From Cellulomonas marina (GTDB taxonomy: Bacteria > Actinomycetota > Actinomycetes > Actinomycetales > Cellulomonadaceae): a stretch of DNA of 64,000 nucleotides. Below the pieces are notes generated by a model, which saw only the letters and a program-made list of their open reading frames with translations, made no database searches and was not told where the DNA came from. Location: the NCBI RefSeq assembly GCF_900111925.1, contig NZ_FOKA01000003.1, positions 124,001 through 188,000 of the forward strand, given 5' to 3'. How positions within the stretch are numbered: position 1 is the stretch's first letter; each line of letters begins with the position of its first letter. The translations under genes and the position numbers were made by a program. Shown piece by piece: positions 49,859 through 57,629 of this stretch.

Positions 49859-50978
49859 CGACGGCCATCGCCTCGACCGCGAGCAGCGGGGCCACGTTGC
49901 CGGCCAGGCGGGTGCGCGCCTGGCCGACCGCGTCCATCCGGCGCAGCGTCTGCTCCGGCGTGCTCGCCGCCCCGAGGGCGCGCACGTCCTCGTCGTGGTC
50001 GAGGTTGACGAGGTCCACCCCGGCGTCGAGCTGGACCACGAGGACGTCGCGGTAGAGCGAGAGCAGGTCGACCATCGCGCGGTCCAGCACGTCCCGCAGC
50101 GCGCGGGTGGCGCGGCGCTTCTGCTCCTCCTCCAGCGCGCGCACCTGGGCGCGGACGGCCGGCGGCAGCGTCGGCGCGCCGGGGTCCACGCCCAGCACGC
50201 GCAGCAGCTCGGCGCGCTCGGCGGCGTCACGCTCACCCGTCGCCGCGGTGGCGTCGGCCTGCGCCGTCTCGACGAGCTCCCCCGCCAGGAGGACGGCGTC
50301 CCCCACGCCGCGGATGCGCGCGGCCACGCCGAGGACGGCGGCGCGGCGCGCGCGGGCCTCGGCGTCCCGGGCGAGCCGTCGGGCGACGCCGACGTGGCTC
50401 TGCGCGGCGCGGGCCGCCGTGACGGCCAGGTCCGGGTCGACGCCGTCCCGCTGCACGAGCAACCCGGCCACGGCGTCGACCGGCGGTACCCGCAGCGCCA
50501 CGTGCCGCGTGCGCGACCGGAGCGTGACGAGCACGTCCTGCGGGCTCGGCGCGCAGAGCACCCACACCGTCCGCGGGGGCGGCTCCTCGATCGCCTTGAG
50601 CAGCACGTTGCCGCTGGAGTCGTTGAGCCGGTCCGCGTCCTCGACGACGATCACGCGCCACCGCCCCTGCGCCGGCGCGCGCTGCGCCAGGGCGACGAGC
50701 GGCCGCACCGTGTCGACCCGGATGACGACGCCCTCGGTGGACACGACCTCCAGGTCGGGGTGCGCGCCGGACAGCGTCGTCGTGCAGTCGTGGCAGACGC
50801 CGCAGCCGCCGCGGGGGCACTGCAGCGCCGCCGCGAACGCCCGCGCGGCGTTCGACCGTCCCGACCCCGGCGGCCCGGTCAGCAGCCACCCGTGCGTCAT
50901 CCGGGCGGGGTCCGCCGCGGCCTCCGACAGCACCGCGACGGCCGGCTCCTGCCCGACGAGCTCGTCCCAGACGCTCAC
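49839..50978 (-). CDS. holB: DNA polymerase III subunit delta-prime
   Basis: 379 residues. Clamp-loader subunit of the replisome. AAA+ module with a modified Walker A, GPPGSGRS (the Lys is Arg, as in delta-prime, which need not hydrolyse ATP), zinc knuckle CPRGGCGVCHDC, VVEDADRLNDSSGNVLLKAIEEPPP (sensor/arginine region) and the collar domain at the C-terminus. Function requires tau/gamma and delta, encoded elsewhere. GTG overlaps the tmk stop (GTGA), a conserved arrangement in actinobacteria. Its stop codon lies in a short tandem duplication. Confidence 0.94.
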   Translation of the reverse strand: MSVWDELVGQEPAVAVLSEAAADPARMTHGWLLTGPPGSGRSNAARAFAAALQCPRGGCGVCHDCTTTLSGAHPDLEVVSTEGVVIRVDTVRPLVALAQRAPAQGRWRVIVVEDADRLNDSSGNVLLKAIEEPPPRTVWVLCAPSPQDVLVTLRSRTRHVALRVPPVDAVAGLLVQRDGVDPDLAVTAARAAQSHVGVARRLARDAEARARRAAVLGVAARIRGVGDAVLLAGELVETAQADATAATGERDAAERAELLRVLGVDPGAPTLPPAVRAQVRALEEEQKRRATRALRDVLDRAMVDLLSLYRDVLVVQLDAGVDLVNLDHDEDVRALGAASTPEQTLRRMDAVGQARTRLAGNVAPLLAVEAMAVALRPQG

Positions 50979-51688
50979 ACCGGCTCCGACGGCGTGCCCA
51001 CGCCCGTGCCGACACCCGTGCCGACGCCCGTGCCGACGCCCGTGCCCGTGCCCTCGGCCGCGTCCGCCCCCAGCCCGGTCCGCTCGACGACGCCGGCGCG
51101 GACGCGGTCCGCCACCTCCTCGACGGCCGCGGACGCGTCGACGACGAGCCAGCGCCCCGGCTCGGCCGCCGCGCGCTCGAGGAACGCCGCCCGCGTGCGG
51201 CGGTGGAACTCCTCCCCGGCGCTCTCCAGCCGGTCCGGCGCGTCGGTGAGCCGGCCGCGGCCGACCTCCGGGTCGACGTCGAGCAGCACGGTGACGTGCG
51301 GGAGCAGCCCGTCGACGGCCCACAGCGACAGACGCTCCACCTCCTCCGCACCCAGGTCGCGGCCGGACCCCTGGTAGGCGACCGACGAGTCGAGGTACCG
51401 GTCGGTGATGACGACCGCGCCCCGCTCGAGCGCGGGCCGCACGAGGCTGGCGACGTGGTGCGCCCGGTCGGTCGCGTAGAGCAGGGCCTCGGTGCGCGCG
51501 TCGACGTGGTCGCCGTGCAGCACCGCCTCGCGCAGCGTGAGGCCGAGCGTCGTGCCGCCCGGCTCGCGCGTGAGCACCACCTCGCGGCCGAGCGCCGCGC
51601 ACCACTCGCCGAGGAGCCGGACCTGCGTCGACTTGCCGGCCCCGTCCCCGCCCTCGAAGGAGACGAAGACGCCTGCGGGCGCGCTCAC
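50975..51688 (-). CDS. tmk: dTMP kinase (thymidylate kinase)
   Basis: 237 residues. Phosphorylates dTMP to dTDP in the cytoplasm. P-loop FEGGDGAGKS at 11-20, LTREPGGTTLG (the DR-like region that binds dTMP), TDRYLDSSVAYQG, and the LID region near DAPDRLESAGEEFHRR. After the enzyme core a tail of (G-T-G-V) repeats, coded by a 12-bp tandem repeat at about 51000-51054, has no counterpart in E. coli Tmk. GTG start overlaps the oxidoreductase stop (GTGA); its own stop overlaps holB. Essential gene in most bacteria. Confidence 0.95.
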   Translation of the reverse strand: MSAPAGVFVSFEGGDGAGKSTQVRLLGEWCAALGREVVLTREPGGTTLGLTLREAVLHGDHVDARTEALLYATDRAHHVASLVRPALERGAVVITDRYLDSSVAYQGSGRDLGAEEVERLSLWAVDGLLPHVTVLLDVDPEVGRGRLTDAPDRLESAGEEFHRRTRAAFLERAAAEPGRWLVVDASAAVEEVADRVRAGVVERTGLGADAAEGTGTGVGTGVGTGVGTGVGTPSEPV

Positions 51689-52704
51689 TCCCCGCCGGTC
51701 GGCTCGCCGGGGTAGACGACCCCGACCTGCCGGCGCACCTCGTCGAGCACCTCCATGACCTCGAGCGTGTCCTGCCACGTGTTGAGCGGGCTCTCGGTCG
51801 CGCCGGCCGCCACCTGCCGTGCGACCTCGGCCGCCTCGTACTGCAGGCCGCGGGCCGACGGCTGGTCGAAGGTCCACACGCGCCCGTCGCGGCGTCGGAC
51901 CTCGAAGGAGGTGGGCGCGTAGAACGGGCCGCGGACGGCCACGTGGCCCTCGGTCCCGGAGACGAAGGCGGTGGTGGGCGTGCGGGCCCACAACGTGGTG
52001 GCCAGCGTCGCCTGCACCCGCTCGCCGTAGGACAGCACCATCGAGACCTGGCCGTCGACGCCCGTGTCGGTCAGCGCCCCGACGGCCGTGATCGCGTCGG
52101 GCTTGCCGAGCATCATGTGCGCGAACGACACCGGGTAGACGCCCAGGTCGAGCAGGGCGCCGCCGGCCAGCGCCGGGTCGTACAGCCGGTGCTGCGGGTC
52201 GTACGCGAACCACTGGCCGTGGTCGGCCTGGACGTGGACGACCTCGCCGATCTCCCCCGCCTCGATGACCTGGTGCAGCGCGGCCACGTGCGGCAGGAAC
52301 CGCGTCCACATGGCCTCCATGACGAAGACGCCGGCCTCGCGCGCCGCGTCGAGCACCTCGCGCGCCTCCGCCGCGTTGCGCGTGAACGCCTTCTCCACCA
52401 GGACGTGCTTGCCGGCCCGGATGGCCAGCAGCGCGTGCTCCCGGTGCTCGGAGTGCGGGGTGGCCACGTAGACGACGTCGACCTGCGGGTCCTCGACGAG
52501 TGCCCGGTAGCTGGTGTGGGTGGTCGGGATGCCGTGCGCCGTGGCGAACCGCGTCGCCCGGTCGCGGTGTCGCGACCCGACGGCCACGAGCTGGCTGCGG
52601 GTGTGCTCCCGGACCGCGCCGGCGAAGGCCGCCGCGATCCCTCCGGTGCCGATGATGCCCCAGCGGACGGACGGGGCGGTGCGCGGGTCCTCGGTGCGTG
52701 CCAT
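51685..52704 (-). CDS. Gfo/Idh/MocA-family NAD(P)-dependent oxidoreductase
   Basis: 339 residues. N-terminal Rossmann fold (WGIIGTGGIAAAFAGAV, VAVGSRHRDRATRFA) and the signature EKAFTRNAAEA with the catalytic Lys, then the C-terminal beta-sheet domain with GGALLDLGVYPVSFAHM. Such enzymes oxidise or reduce sugars, inositols and related polyols; the substrate is unknown. It sits between topA and tmk, with GTGA coupling to tmk. ATG at 52704 has a TAGGTT hexamer 7 nt upstream, so it probably has its own leaderless transcript, read on into tmk and holB. Confidence 0.9.
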   Translation of the reverse strand: MARTEDPRTAPSVRWGIIGTGGIAAAFAGAVREHTRSQLVAVGSRHRDRATRFATAHGIPTTHTSYRALVEDPQVDVVYVATPHSEHREHALLAIRAGKHVLVEKAFTRNAAEAREVLDAAREAGVFVMEAMWTRFLPHVAALHQVIEAGEIGEVVHVQADHGQWFAYDPQHRLYDPALAGGALLDLGVYPVSFAHMMLGKPDAITAVGALTDTGVDGQVSMVLSYGERVQATLATTLWARTPTTAFVSGTEGHVAVRGPFYAPTSFEVRRRDGRVWTFDQPSARGLQYEAAEVARQVAAGATESPLNTWQDTLEVMEVLDEVRRQVGVVYPGEPTGGE

Positions 52705-52711
52705 GCGCGTC

Positions 52712-52717
52712 AACCTA
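52712..52717 (-). promoter_or_regulatory. -10 element for the Gfo/Idh/MocA-tmk-holB transcript
   Basis: On the minus strand TAGGTT ends 7 nt before the ATG at 52704, within the 17 bp that separate this gene from topA. Confidence 0.4.
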
Positions 52718-52721
52718 GCGG

Positions 52722-55475
52722 TCAGGACCGACTCGTCGCCTTCGTCCGGGTGCCGGTGGACCTCCTGGCCGCGGGCTTCTTCTTCGCCGGGGCCGACGCC
52801 CTCTTCTCCGCCAGGAGCTCGATCGCCTGCTCCCGCGTCAGCGACTCGGGGCTCGCGTCGCGCGGCAGCGTGCGGTTCGTGACGCCGTCCGTCACGTAGG
52901 GGCCGAACCGGCCGTCCTTGACGACGATGGGCTTGCCGCTCGTCGGGTCCTCCCCCAGCTCCTTCAGCGGCGGCGCGGCTGTGGCGCCCCGCCCGCGCTT
53001 GGGCTGGGCGTAGACCGCGAGCGCCTCCTCGAGCGTGATGTCGAGCAGCTGCTCCTCCGACGTCAGCGTGCGCGAGTCCGTGCCGCGCTTGAGGTAGGGC
53101 CCGTAGCGGCCGTTCTGCGCGGTGATCTCCGCGCCCGTCTCCGGGTCCGTGCCGACGACGCGCGGCAGCGAGAGCAGACGCAGCGCGTCCTCGAGCGTCA
53201 CGGTCTGCAGGTTCATCGACTTGAACAGCGAGGCCGTGCGCGGCTTGGGAGCCGCGGCCAGCGCCCGCTTGCGCGCGGCCGCCGACAGGCCCGGGTCCAG
53301 CTCGGGCTCGGGCAGCAGCTCGGTGACGTACGGGCCGTAGCGGCCGTTCTTGGCGACGATCGTCGTGCCCGTCGTCGGGTCCTGGCCGAGCACGAGGTCG
53401 CCCTCGGGCTCCGTGCGCAGCAGGTCCAGCGCCTTCTCGAGGGTCAGCTCGTCGGGGGCCAGCTCCTCCGGCACCGACGCGCGCCGGGGCGACCCGTCCT
53501 CCGCCGTGCCGGTGACGCCGGCGGTGTCCTCGAGGTAGGGGCCGTAGCGGCCCACCCGCAGCACGACCCCGTCGCCGATCTCGATGGAGTTCACCTCGCG
53601 GGCGTCGATGTCGCCCAGGTTCTCGACGAGGCCGCGCAGGCCGCCGGCCTCCACCGTCCCCGACCGGTCCCCGAAGTAGAAGCTCGTGAGCCAGTCGCGC
53701 CGGTCGCGGCCGCCCGCCGCGATCTCGTCGAGGTCCTGCTCCATCGTCGCCGTGAAGTCGTAGTCGACGAGGCGGTCGAAGTTCTCCTCGAGCAGCCGCA
53801 CGACCGCGAACGCCAGCCACGACGGCACGAGCGCCTGCCCGCGGGAGGTGACGTAGCCACGGTCCTGGATGACGGAGATGGTCGCGGCGTACGTCGAGGG
53901 CCGGCCGATGCCGCGCTCCTCGAGCGCCTTGACCAGGCTCGCCTCCGTGTAGCGCGGCGGCGGGGAGGTCCGGTGGCCGTCGGCGGTGAGGTCCGCGGCC
54001 GTCAGGGCGTCGCCCTGCGCCATCTGCGGCAGGCGCGCGTCGCCCTTGCCCTCGGCCCGCGCCGCGTCGCCCTCGGCGGCGGCCACGTCGTAGCGGTCGA
54101 CGTCGCGGCTCTCCTCGTACGCGGCGAGGAAGCCGCGGAAGGTGATGACCGTCCCGGAGGCGGAGAACACGACGGGGGTGGCGCCGTCCGGCAGCGCGGC
54201 GTCGGCGGCGAGGCGCACGGAGGCCGTCTGCCCCCGGGCGTCGGCCATCTGCGAGGCGACGGTCCGCTTCCAGATGAGCTCGTACAGGCGGAACTGGTCC
54301 CCCGACAGCTCCCGCGCGACCTGCGCCGGCGTGCGGAAGGAGTCACCGGCGGGGCGGATGGCCTCGTGCGCCTCCTGGGCGCCCTTGGCCTTGCTCGCGT
54401 AGACGCGGGCCGCGTCGGGCACGTACTCCGGCCCGTACAGCTCCGCCGCCTGGCGCCGCGCGGCGTCGATCGCCTGCGAGGACAGCACGGGCGAGTCGGT
54501 CCGCATGTAGGTGATGTAGCCGTTCTCGTACAGGCCCTGCGCCGTGCGCATGGTCTGCCGGGCGCTCATGCGCAGCTTGCGGCCCGCCTCCTGCTGGAGG
54601 GAGGACGTGGTGAAGGGTGCGGCCGGGCGGCGCGTGTACGGCTTGGTCTCGAGGCTCTGGACCCGGACGTCGGCGTCGGCCAGGCCGGTGACGACGGCAC
54701 GCGCGGCACCCTCGTCGAGCGCCACGGCCTCCGCGGAGCGCAGCCGGCCCCGGTCGTCGAAGTCCCGGCCGGACGCGACGCGGCGGCCGCCCACCTGTGT
54801 GAGACGGGCGGAGAAGGTCGGCTCCGCCTCGTCCGCCACGGCGAACGTGCCGGTGACGTCCCAGTAGTCCGCGGCGACGAACGCCATCCGCTCGCGCTCG
54901 CGCTCCACGACCATCCGGGTGGCGACGGACTGCACGCGGCCGGCGGACAGGCCCTTGCCGACCTTGCGCCAGAGGACCGGGCTCACCTCGTACCCGTAGA
55001 GGCGGTCGAGGATGCGTCGCGTCTCCTGCGCGTCCACGAGCCGCTCGTCCAGCGAGCGCGTGGCGCCCAGCGCGCGCTGGATGGCCTCGCGCGTGATCTC
55101 GTGGAAGACCATCCGGTGCACGGGCACCTTGGGCTTGAGCTCCTGCAGCAGGTGCCACGCGATGGCCTCGCCCTCGCGGTCCTCGTCCGTGGCGAGGTAG
55201 AGCTCGTCGGACTCCTTGAGCGCCCGCTTGAGCTCGGCGACCTTCTTCTTCTTGTCCGCGTCGACGACGTAGTACGGCTCGAAGCCGTGCTCGACGTCGA
55301 CGGCGAACTTGCCGAAGGGGCCCTTCTTCATGTCGGCGGGCAGCTCGGACGGCTGCGGCAGGTCACGGATGTGCCCCACGCTCGCCTCCACCTCGAAGTC
55401 GTCCCCGAGGTAGCCGGCGATCGTGCGCGCCTTCGCCGGTGACTCGACGATGACGAGCTTGCGTCCTGCGGCCAT
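52722..55475 (-). CDS. topA: DNA topoisomerase I
   Basis: 917 residues. Relaxes negative supercoils by single-strand cleavage. TOPRIM domain KLVIVESPAKARTIAGYLG with the acidic DEDREGEAIAWHL, LSAGRVQSVATRMVV, and the active-site Tyr in YITYMRTDSP. The C-terminal part has four NGRYGPYL/GRFGPYV-type repeats (53090-53350 region and others), the actinobacterial form lacking Cys4 zinc fingers, followed by a Lys/Arg-rich tail that binds DNA. ATG with GGGAG upstream. Begins the topA-oxidoreductase-tmk-holB group. Confidence 0.96.
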   Translation of the reverse strand: MAAGRKLVIVESPAKARTIAGYLGDDFEVEASVGHIRDLPQPSELPADMKKGPFGKFAVDVEHGFEPYYVVDADKKKKVAELKRALKESDELYLATDEDREGEAIAWHLLQELKPKVPVHRMVFHEITREAIQRALGATRSLDERLVDAQETRRILDRLYGYEVSPVLWRKVGKGLSAGRVQSVATRMVVERERERMAFVAADYWDVTGTFAVADEAEPTFSARLTQVGGRRVASGRDFDDRGRLRSAEAVALDEGAARAVVTGLADADVRVQSLETKPYTRRPAAPFTTSSLQQEAGRKLRMSARQTMRTAQGLYENGYITYMRTDSPVLSSQAIDAARRQAAELYGPEYVPDAARVYASKAKGAQEAHEAIRPAGDSFRTPAQVARELSGDQFRLYELIWKRTVASQMADARGQTASVRLAADAALPDGATPVVFSASGTVITFRGFLAAYEESRDVDRYDVAAAEGDAARAEGKGDARLPQMAQGDALTAADLTADGHRTSPPPRYTEASLVKALEERGIGRPSTYAATISVIQDRGYVTSRGQALVPSWLAFAVVRLLEENFDRLVDYDFTATMEQDLDEIAAGGRDRRDWLTSFYFGDRSGTVEAGGLRGLVENLGDIDAREVNSIEIGDGVVLRVGRYGPYLEDTAGVTGTAEDGSPRRASVPEELAPDELTLEKALDLLRTEPEGDLVLGQDPTTGTTIVAKNGRYGPYVTELLPEPELDPGLSAAARKRALAAAPKPRTASLFKSMNLQTVTLEDALRLLSLPRVVGTDPETGAEITAQNGRYGPYLKRGTDSRTLTSEEQLLDITLEEALAVYAQPKRGRGATAAPPLKELGEDPTSGKPIVVKDGRFGPYVTDGVTNRTLPRDASPESLTREQAIELLAEKRASAPAKKKPAARRSTGTRTKATSRS

Positions 55476-55563
55476 GTCTCCCAGTCCTGTCCGCCGGCGC
55501 GCGGCGCGCCGACCCCTCGTCCCCCTGCCGCCGCCCGCCCCCTGGGGCCGCGACGCGCCGACC

Positions 55564-56625
55564 TTACGCCGCCGCCCCGCGGGCCCGCGCCGCCGGACCA
55601 CCCGTCCCGACGACCCCGGCGCCCGTCCCCGGGGCTGGGGACGGCCCGCGGGCGGCTCGCCACGACGGGCGGCCCGCCGCCTCGCGCAGCAGGAGCAGCA
55701 GGCCGAAGACCAGCGCGGTCGCGGCCACCGAGGCCGCGGCGCCCCCGGCGTAGGCCGTGAGCAGCCCCGTGCGGTCCTCGACGACCTCCCCCGCCCGCAC
55801 CTGCGCGGCCGTCCAGCCCAGCGCCAGCGCGCCGGCGACCCCCGCCGCCAGCGCGCCGACCAGCAGCGTCGCGCCGGTCACGCCGGCCGCCGTCCGCCGC
55901 GGCGCACGCCCCGTGCGCGTTCGTCCCACCACCGGCCGGACAGTCGGCCCGACCGTCGGCCGGACCGTCGGCCGCAGCGCGACGAGCGCGCACACCACCG
56001 CACCCCACGCCAGCACCACCAGCAGCGCCGCGACGACGTCCGAGGGCCGGTGCCACTGCCCGACGAGCGTCGACACGCCGGTCGCCGCCGTGTAGCCCGC
56101 GCCGAGCACCGCCACGACGGGCCGCACCCGCGGCGGCACGACGAGCAGCAGCGCCGCCGACACGGACGCCGCCGCGGTGGTGTGCCCGCTCGGCAGGGTG
56201 TTCTCGTCGTAGGAGCCGATGCCGAGGTCGGGGCGCTCGAGCAGGTGGTGCTTGAGCACCCGCGTCGTGACGTTCGCCCCGCCCATGAGCAGCGCGACCT
56301 GCACGGCGAGCCACGGCCGCCGGCGCGCCACCGCGATCGTCGCCGCGGCCAGCAGCACGGCGGCGATGAACCCGACGGACACCACCTCCAGCACGGCGGT
56401 CGCCGGTCCCCACAGCCGGCTCTGCCCGTGCAGGGCGCCCTCCCACGCGAGCTGGTCGACGCCCTGACCGGTGGCGGTCCCGACGAGCAGCCGGTGCAGC
56501 GCCAGCACGCCCGCGGCGGCCGCGGCGGCGACGAGCAGGCACAGCGCCGCCAGCCCGGGCCGCGTCCCGCGGGCCGGGCCTGCCGGGCGGTCGCCGGGGG
56601 CGATCACGCTGGTGGGGGCCGTCAC
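55564..56625 (-). CDS. PAP2-family membrane phosphatase
   Basis: 353 residues, several helices. The three PAP2 motifs are LKHHLLERPD (K-x6-R-P), PSGHTTAAA, and GVSTLVGQWHRPSD (S-x5-H-x3-D with the catalytic His), placed at the outer face of the membrane. Family members dephosphorylate lipids such as undecaprenyl pyrophosphate or phosphatidic acid. A low-complexity Arg/Pro/Val-rich loop (VRPTVGPTVRPVVG) lies between helices 6 and 7, followed by more helices. GTG at 56625 with a TACGCT hexamer 6 nt upstream and no Shine-Dalgarno. Divergent from a two-component system. Confidence 0.9.
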   Translation of the reverse strand: MTAPTSVIAPGDRPAGPARGTRPGLAALCLLVAAAAAAGVLALHRLLVGTATGQGVDQLAWEGALHGQSRLWGPATAVLEVVSVGFIAAVLLAAATIAVARRRPWLAVQVALLMGGANVTTRVLKHHLLERPDLGIGSYDENTLPSGHTTAAASVSAALLLVVPPRVRPVVAVLGAGYTAATGVSTLVGQWHRPSDVVAALLVVLAWGAVVCALVALRPTVRPTVGPTVRPVVGRTRTGRAPRRTAAGVTGATLLVGALAAGVAGALALGWTAAQVRAGEVVEDRTGLLTAYAGGAAASVAATALVFGLLLLLREAAGRPSWRAARGPSPAPGTGAGVVGTGGPAARARGAAA

Positions 56626-56631
56626 CCGACG

Positions 56632-56637
56632 AGCGTA
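56632..56637 (-). promoter_or_regulatory. -10 element for a leaderless PAP2 mRNA
   Basis: On the minus strand TACGCT ends 6 nt before the GTG at 56625. Confidence 0.35.
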
Positions 56638-56716
56638 CGGCGGGCTGCGCCGGGCGGGTGGGGCGCGGCGTGCGGTGGCCGTGAGGCGTGCGTGCAGGGT
56701 CCGTGGGCCGGACGTG

Positions 56717-56756
56717 GCGGACCGGTGAAGCCCCTGGTGAGGACTCACCGGTCCGC
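56717..56756. repeat. Nested inverted repeats in the PAP2-response-regulator intergenic region
   Basis: GCGGACCGGTGA (56717-56728) and TCACCGGTCCGC (56745-56756) are perfect 12-bp inverted arms. Inside, GGTGAG (56736-56741) and CTCACC (56744-56749) form a second pair, and GGTGA recurs 12 bp apart. Could be an operator for the adjacent OmpR-type regulator. Confidence 0.75.
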
Positions 56757-56886
56757 GGAGGGTGCCGATGGGTCGTCGCGGAGGGCCGTGCGGGCGCGGG
56801 CCCCTCGTCGGCGGCCCCGGTCTTCCCCAGCAACCTCACAGGGTCCGACCAGCAGCGCTACAGGTCGTGCGCCCAGAGTGAGAGGC

Positions 56887-57624
56887 ATGACGACGATGAC
56901 CGCCCGGCGCCCCGATGTCCTGACCCGCCCCGACGGCTCGCCCGTGCGCGCCCTCGTCGTCGACGACGAGCCCACGCTGGCCGAGCTGCTGGCCACGGCC
57001 CTGCGCTACGAGGGCTGGCAGGTCGAGCACGCGCTCAACGGCCAGTCCGCGATCCGGCACGCGAAGACGCTCGAGCCGGACGTCATCCTGCTCGACGTCA
57101 TGCTCCCCGACCTGTCGGGGCTGGACGTGCTGCGCCGCATCCGCGCGACGCAGCCGAACGTCCCGGTGCTGTTCCTCACCGCCAAGGACGCGGTGGAGGA
57201 CCGGATCGCCGGCCTGACGGCCGGGGGCGACGACTACGTCACGAAGCCGTTCAGCCTCGAGGAGGTCGTGGCGCGCCTCCGCGCGCTGCTGCGCCGTGCG
57301 GGCGCGACGGCCGTCGAGGAGGACTCGGTCCTCGTCGTCGGCGACCTGCGGCTCGACGAGGACTCCCACGAGGTGTCCCGCGGCGGCGACGACATCCACC
57401 TGACGGCCACGGAGTTCGAGCTGCTGCGCTACTTCATGCGCAACCCGCGCCGGGTGCTGTCCAAGGCGCAGATCCTCGACCGCGTGTGGCAGTACGACTT
57501 CGGCGGCCAGGCCAACATCGTCGAGCTGTACGTGTCCTACCTGCGGCGCAAGATCGACAAGGGGCGCACCCCGATGCTGCACACGCTGCGCGGCGTCGGC
57601 TACGTGCTCAAGCCGGGCGCCTGA
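56887..57624 (+). CDS. OmpR/PhoB-family response regulator
   Basis: 245 residues. Receiver domain (LVVDDEPTLAELLATALRYEG, phosphoacceptor Asp in ILLDVMLPD, Lys in YVTKPFSLEEVV) and winged-helix effector domain (LTATEFELLRYFMRNP, VLSKAQILDRVWQYDFGG, IVELYVSYLRRKID, LRGVGYVLKPG). Works with the histidine kinase encoded 5 nt downstream. Controls target genes by binding direct repeats; the inverted/direct repeats in the adjacent intergenic region are candidates. A basic 17-residue leader precedes the receiver. ATG is not preceded by a good Shine-Dalgarno; CAGAGT lies 7 nt upstream, so it may be leaderless. Confidence 0.94.
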   Translation: MTTMTARRPDVLTRPDGSPVRALVVDDEPTLAELLATALRYEGWQVEHALNGQSAIRHAKTLEPDVILLDVMLPDLSGLDVLRRIRATQPNVPVLFLTAKDAVEDRIAGLTAGGDDYVTKPFSLEEVVARLRALLRRAGATAVEEDSVLVVGDLRLDEDSHEVSRGGDDIHLTATEFELLRYFMRNPRRVLSKAQILDRVWQYDFGGQANIVELYVSYLRRKIDKGRTPMLHTLRGVGYVLKPGA

Positions 57625-57629
57625 GCGTC

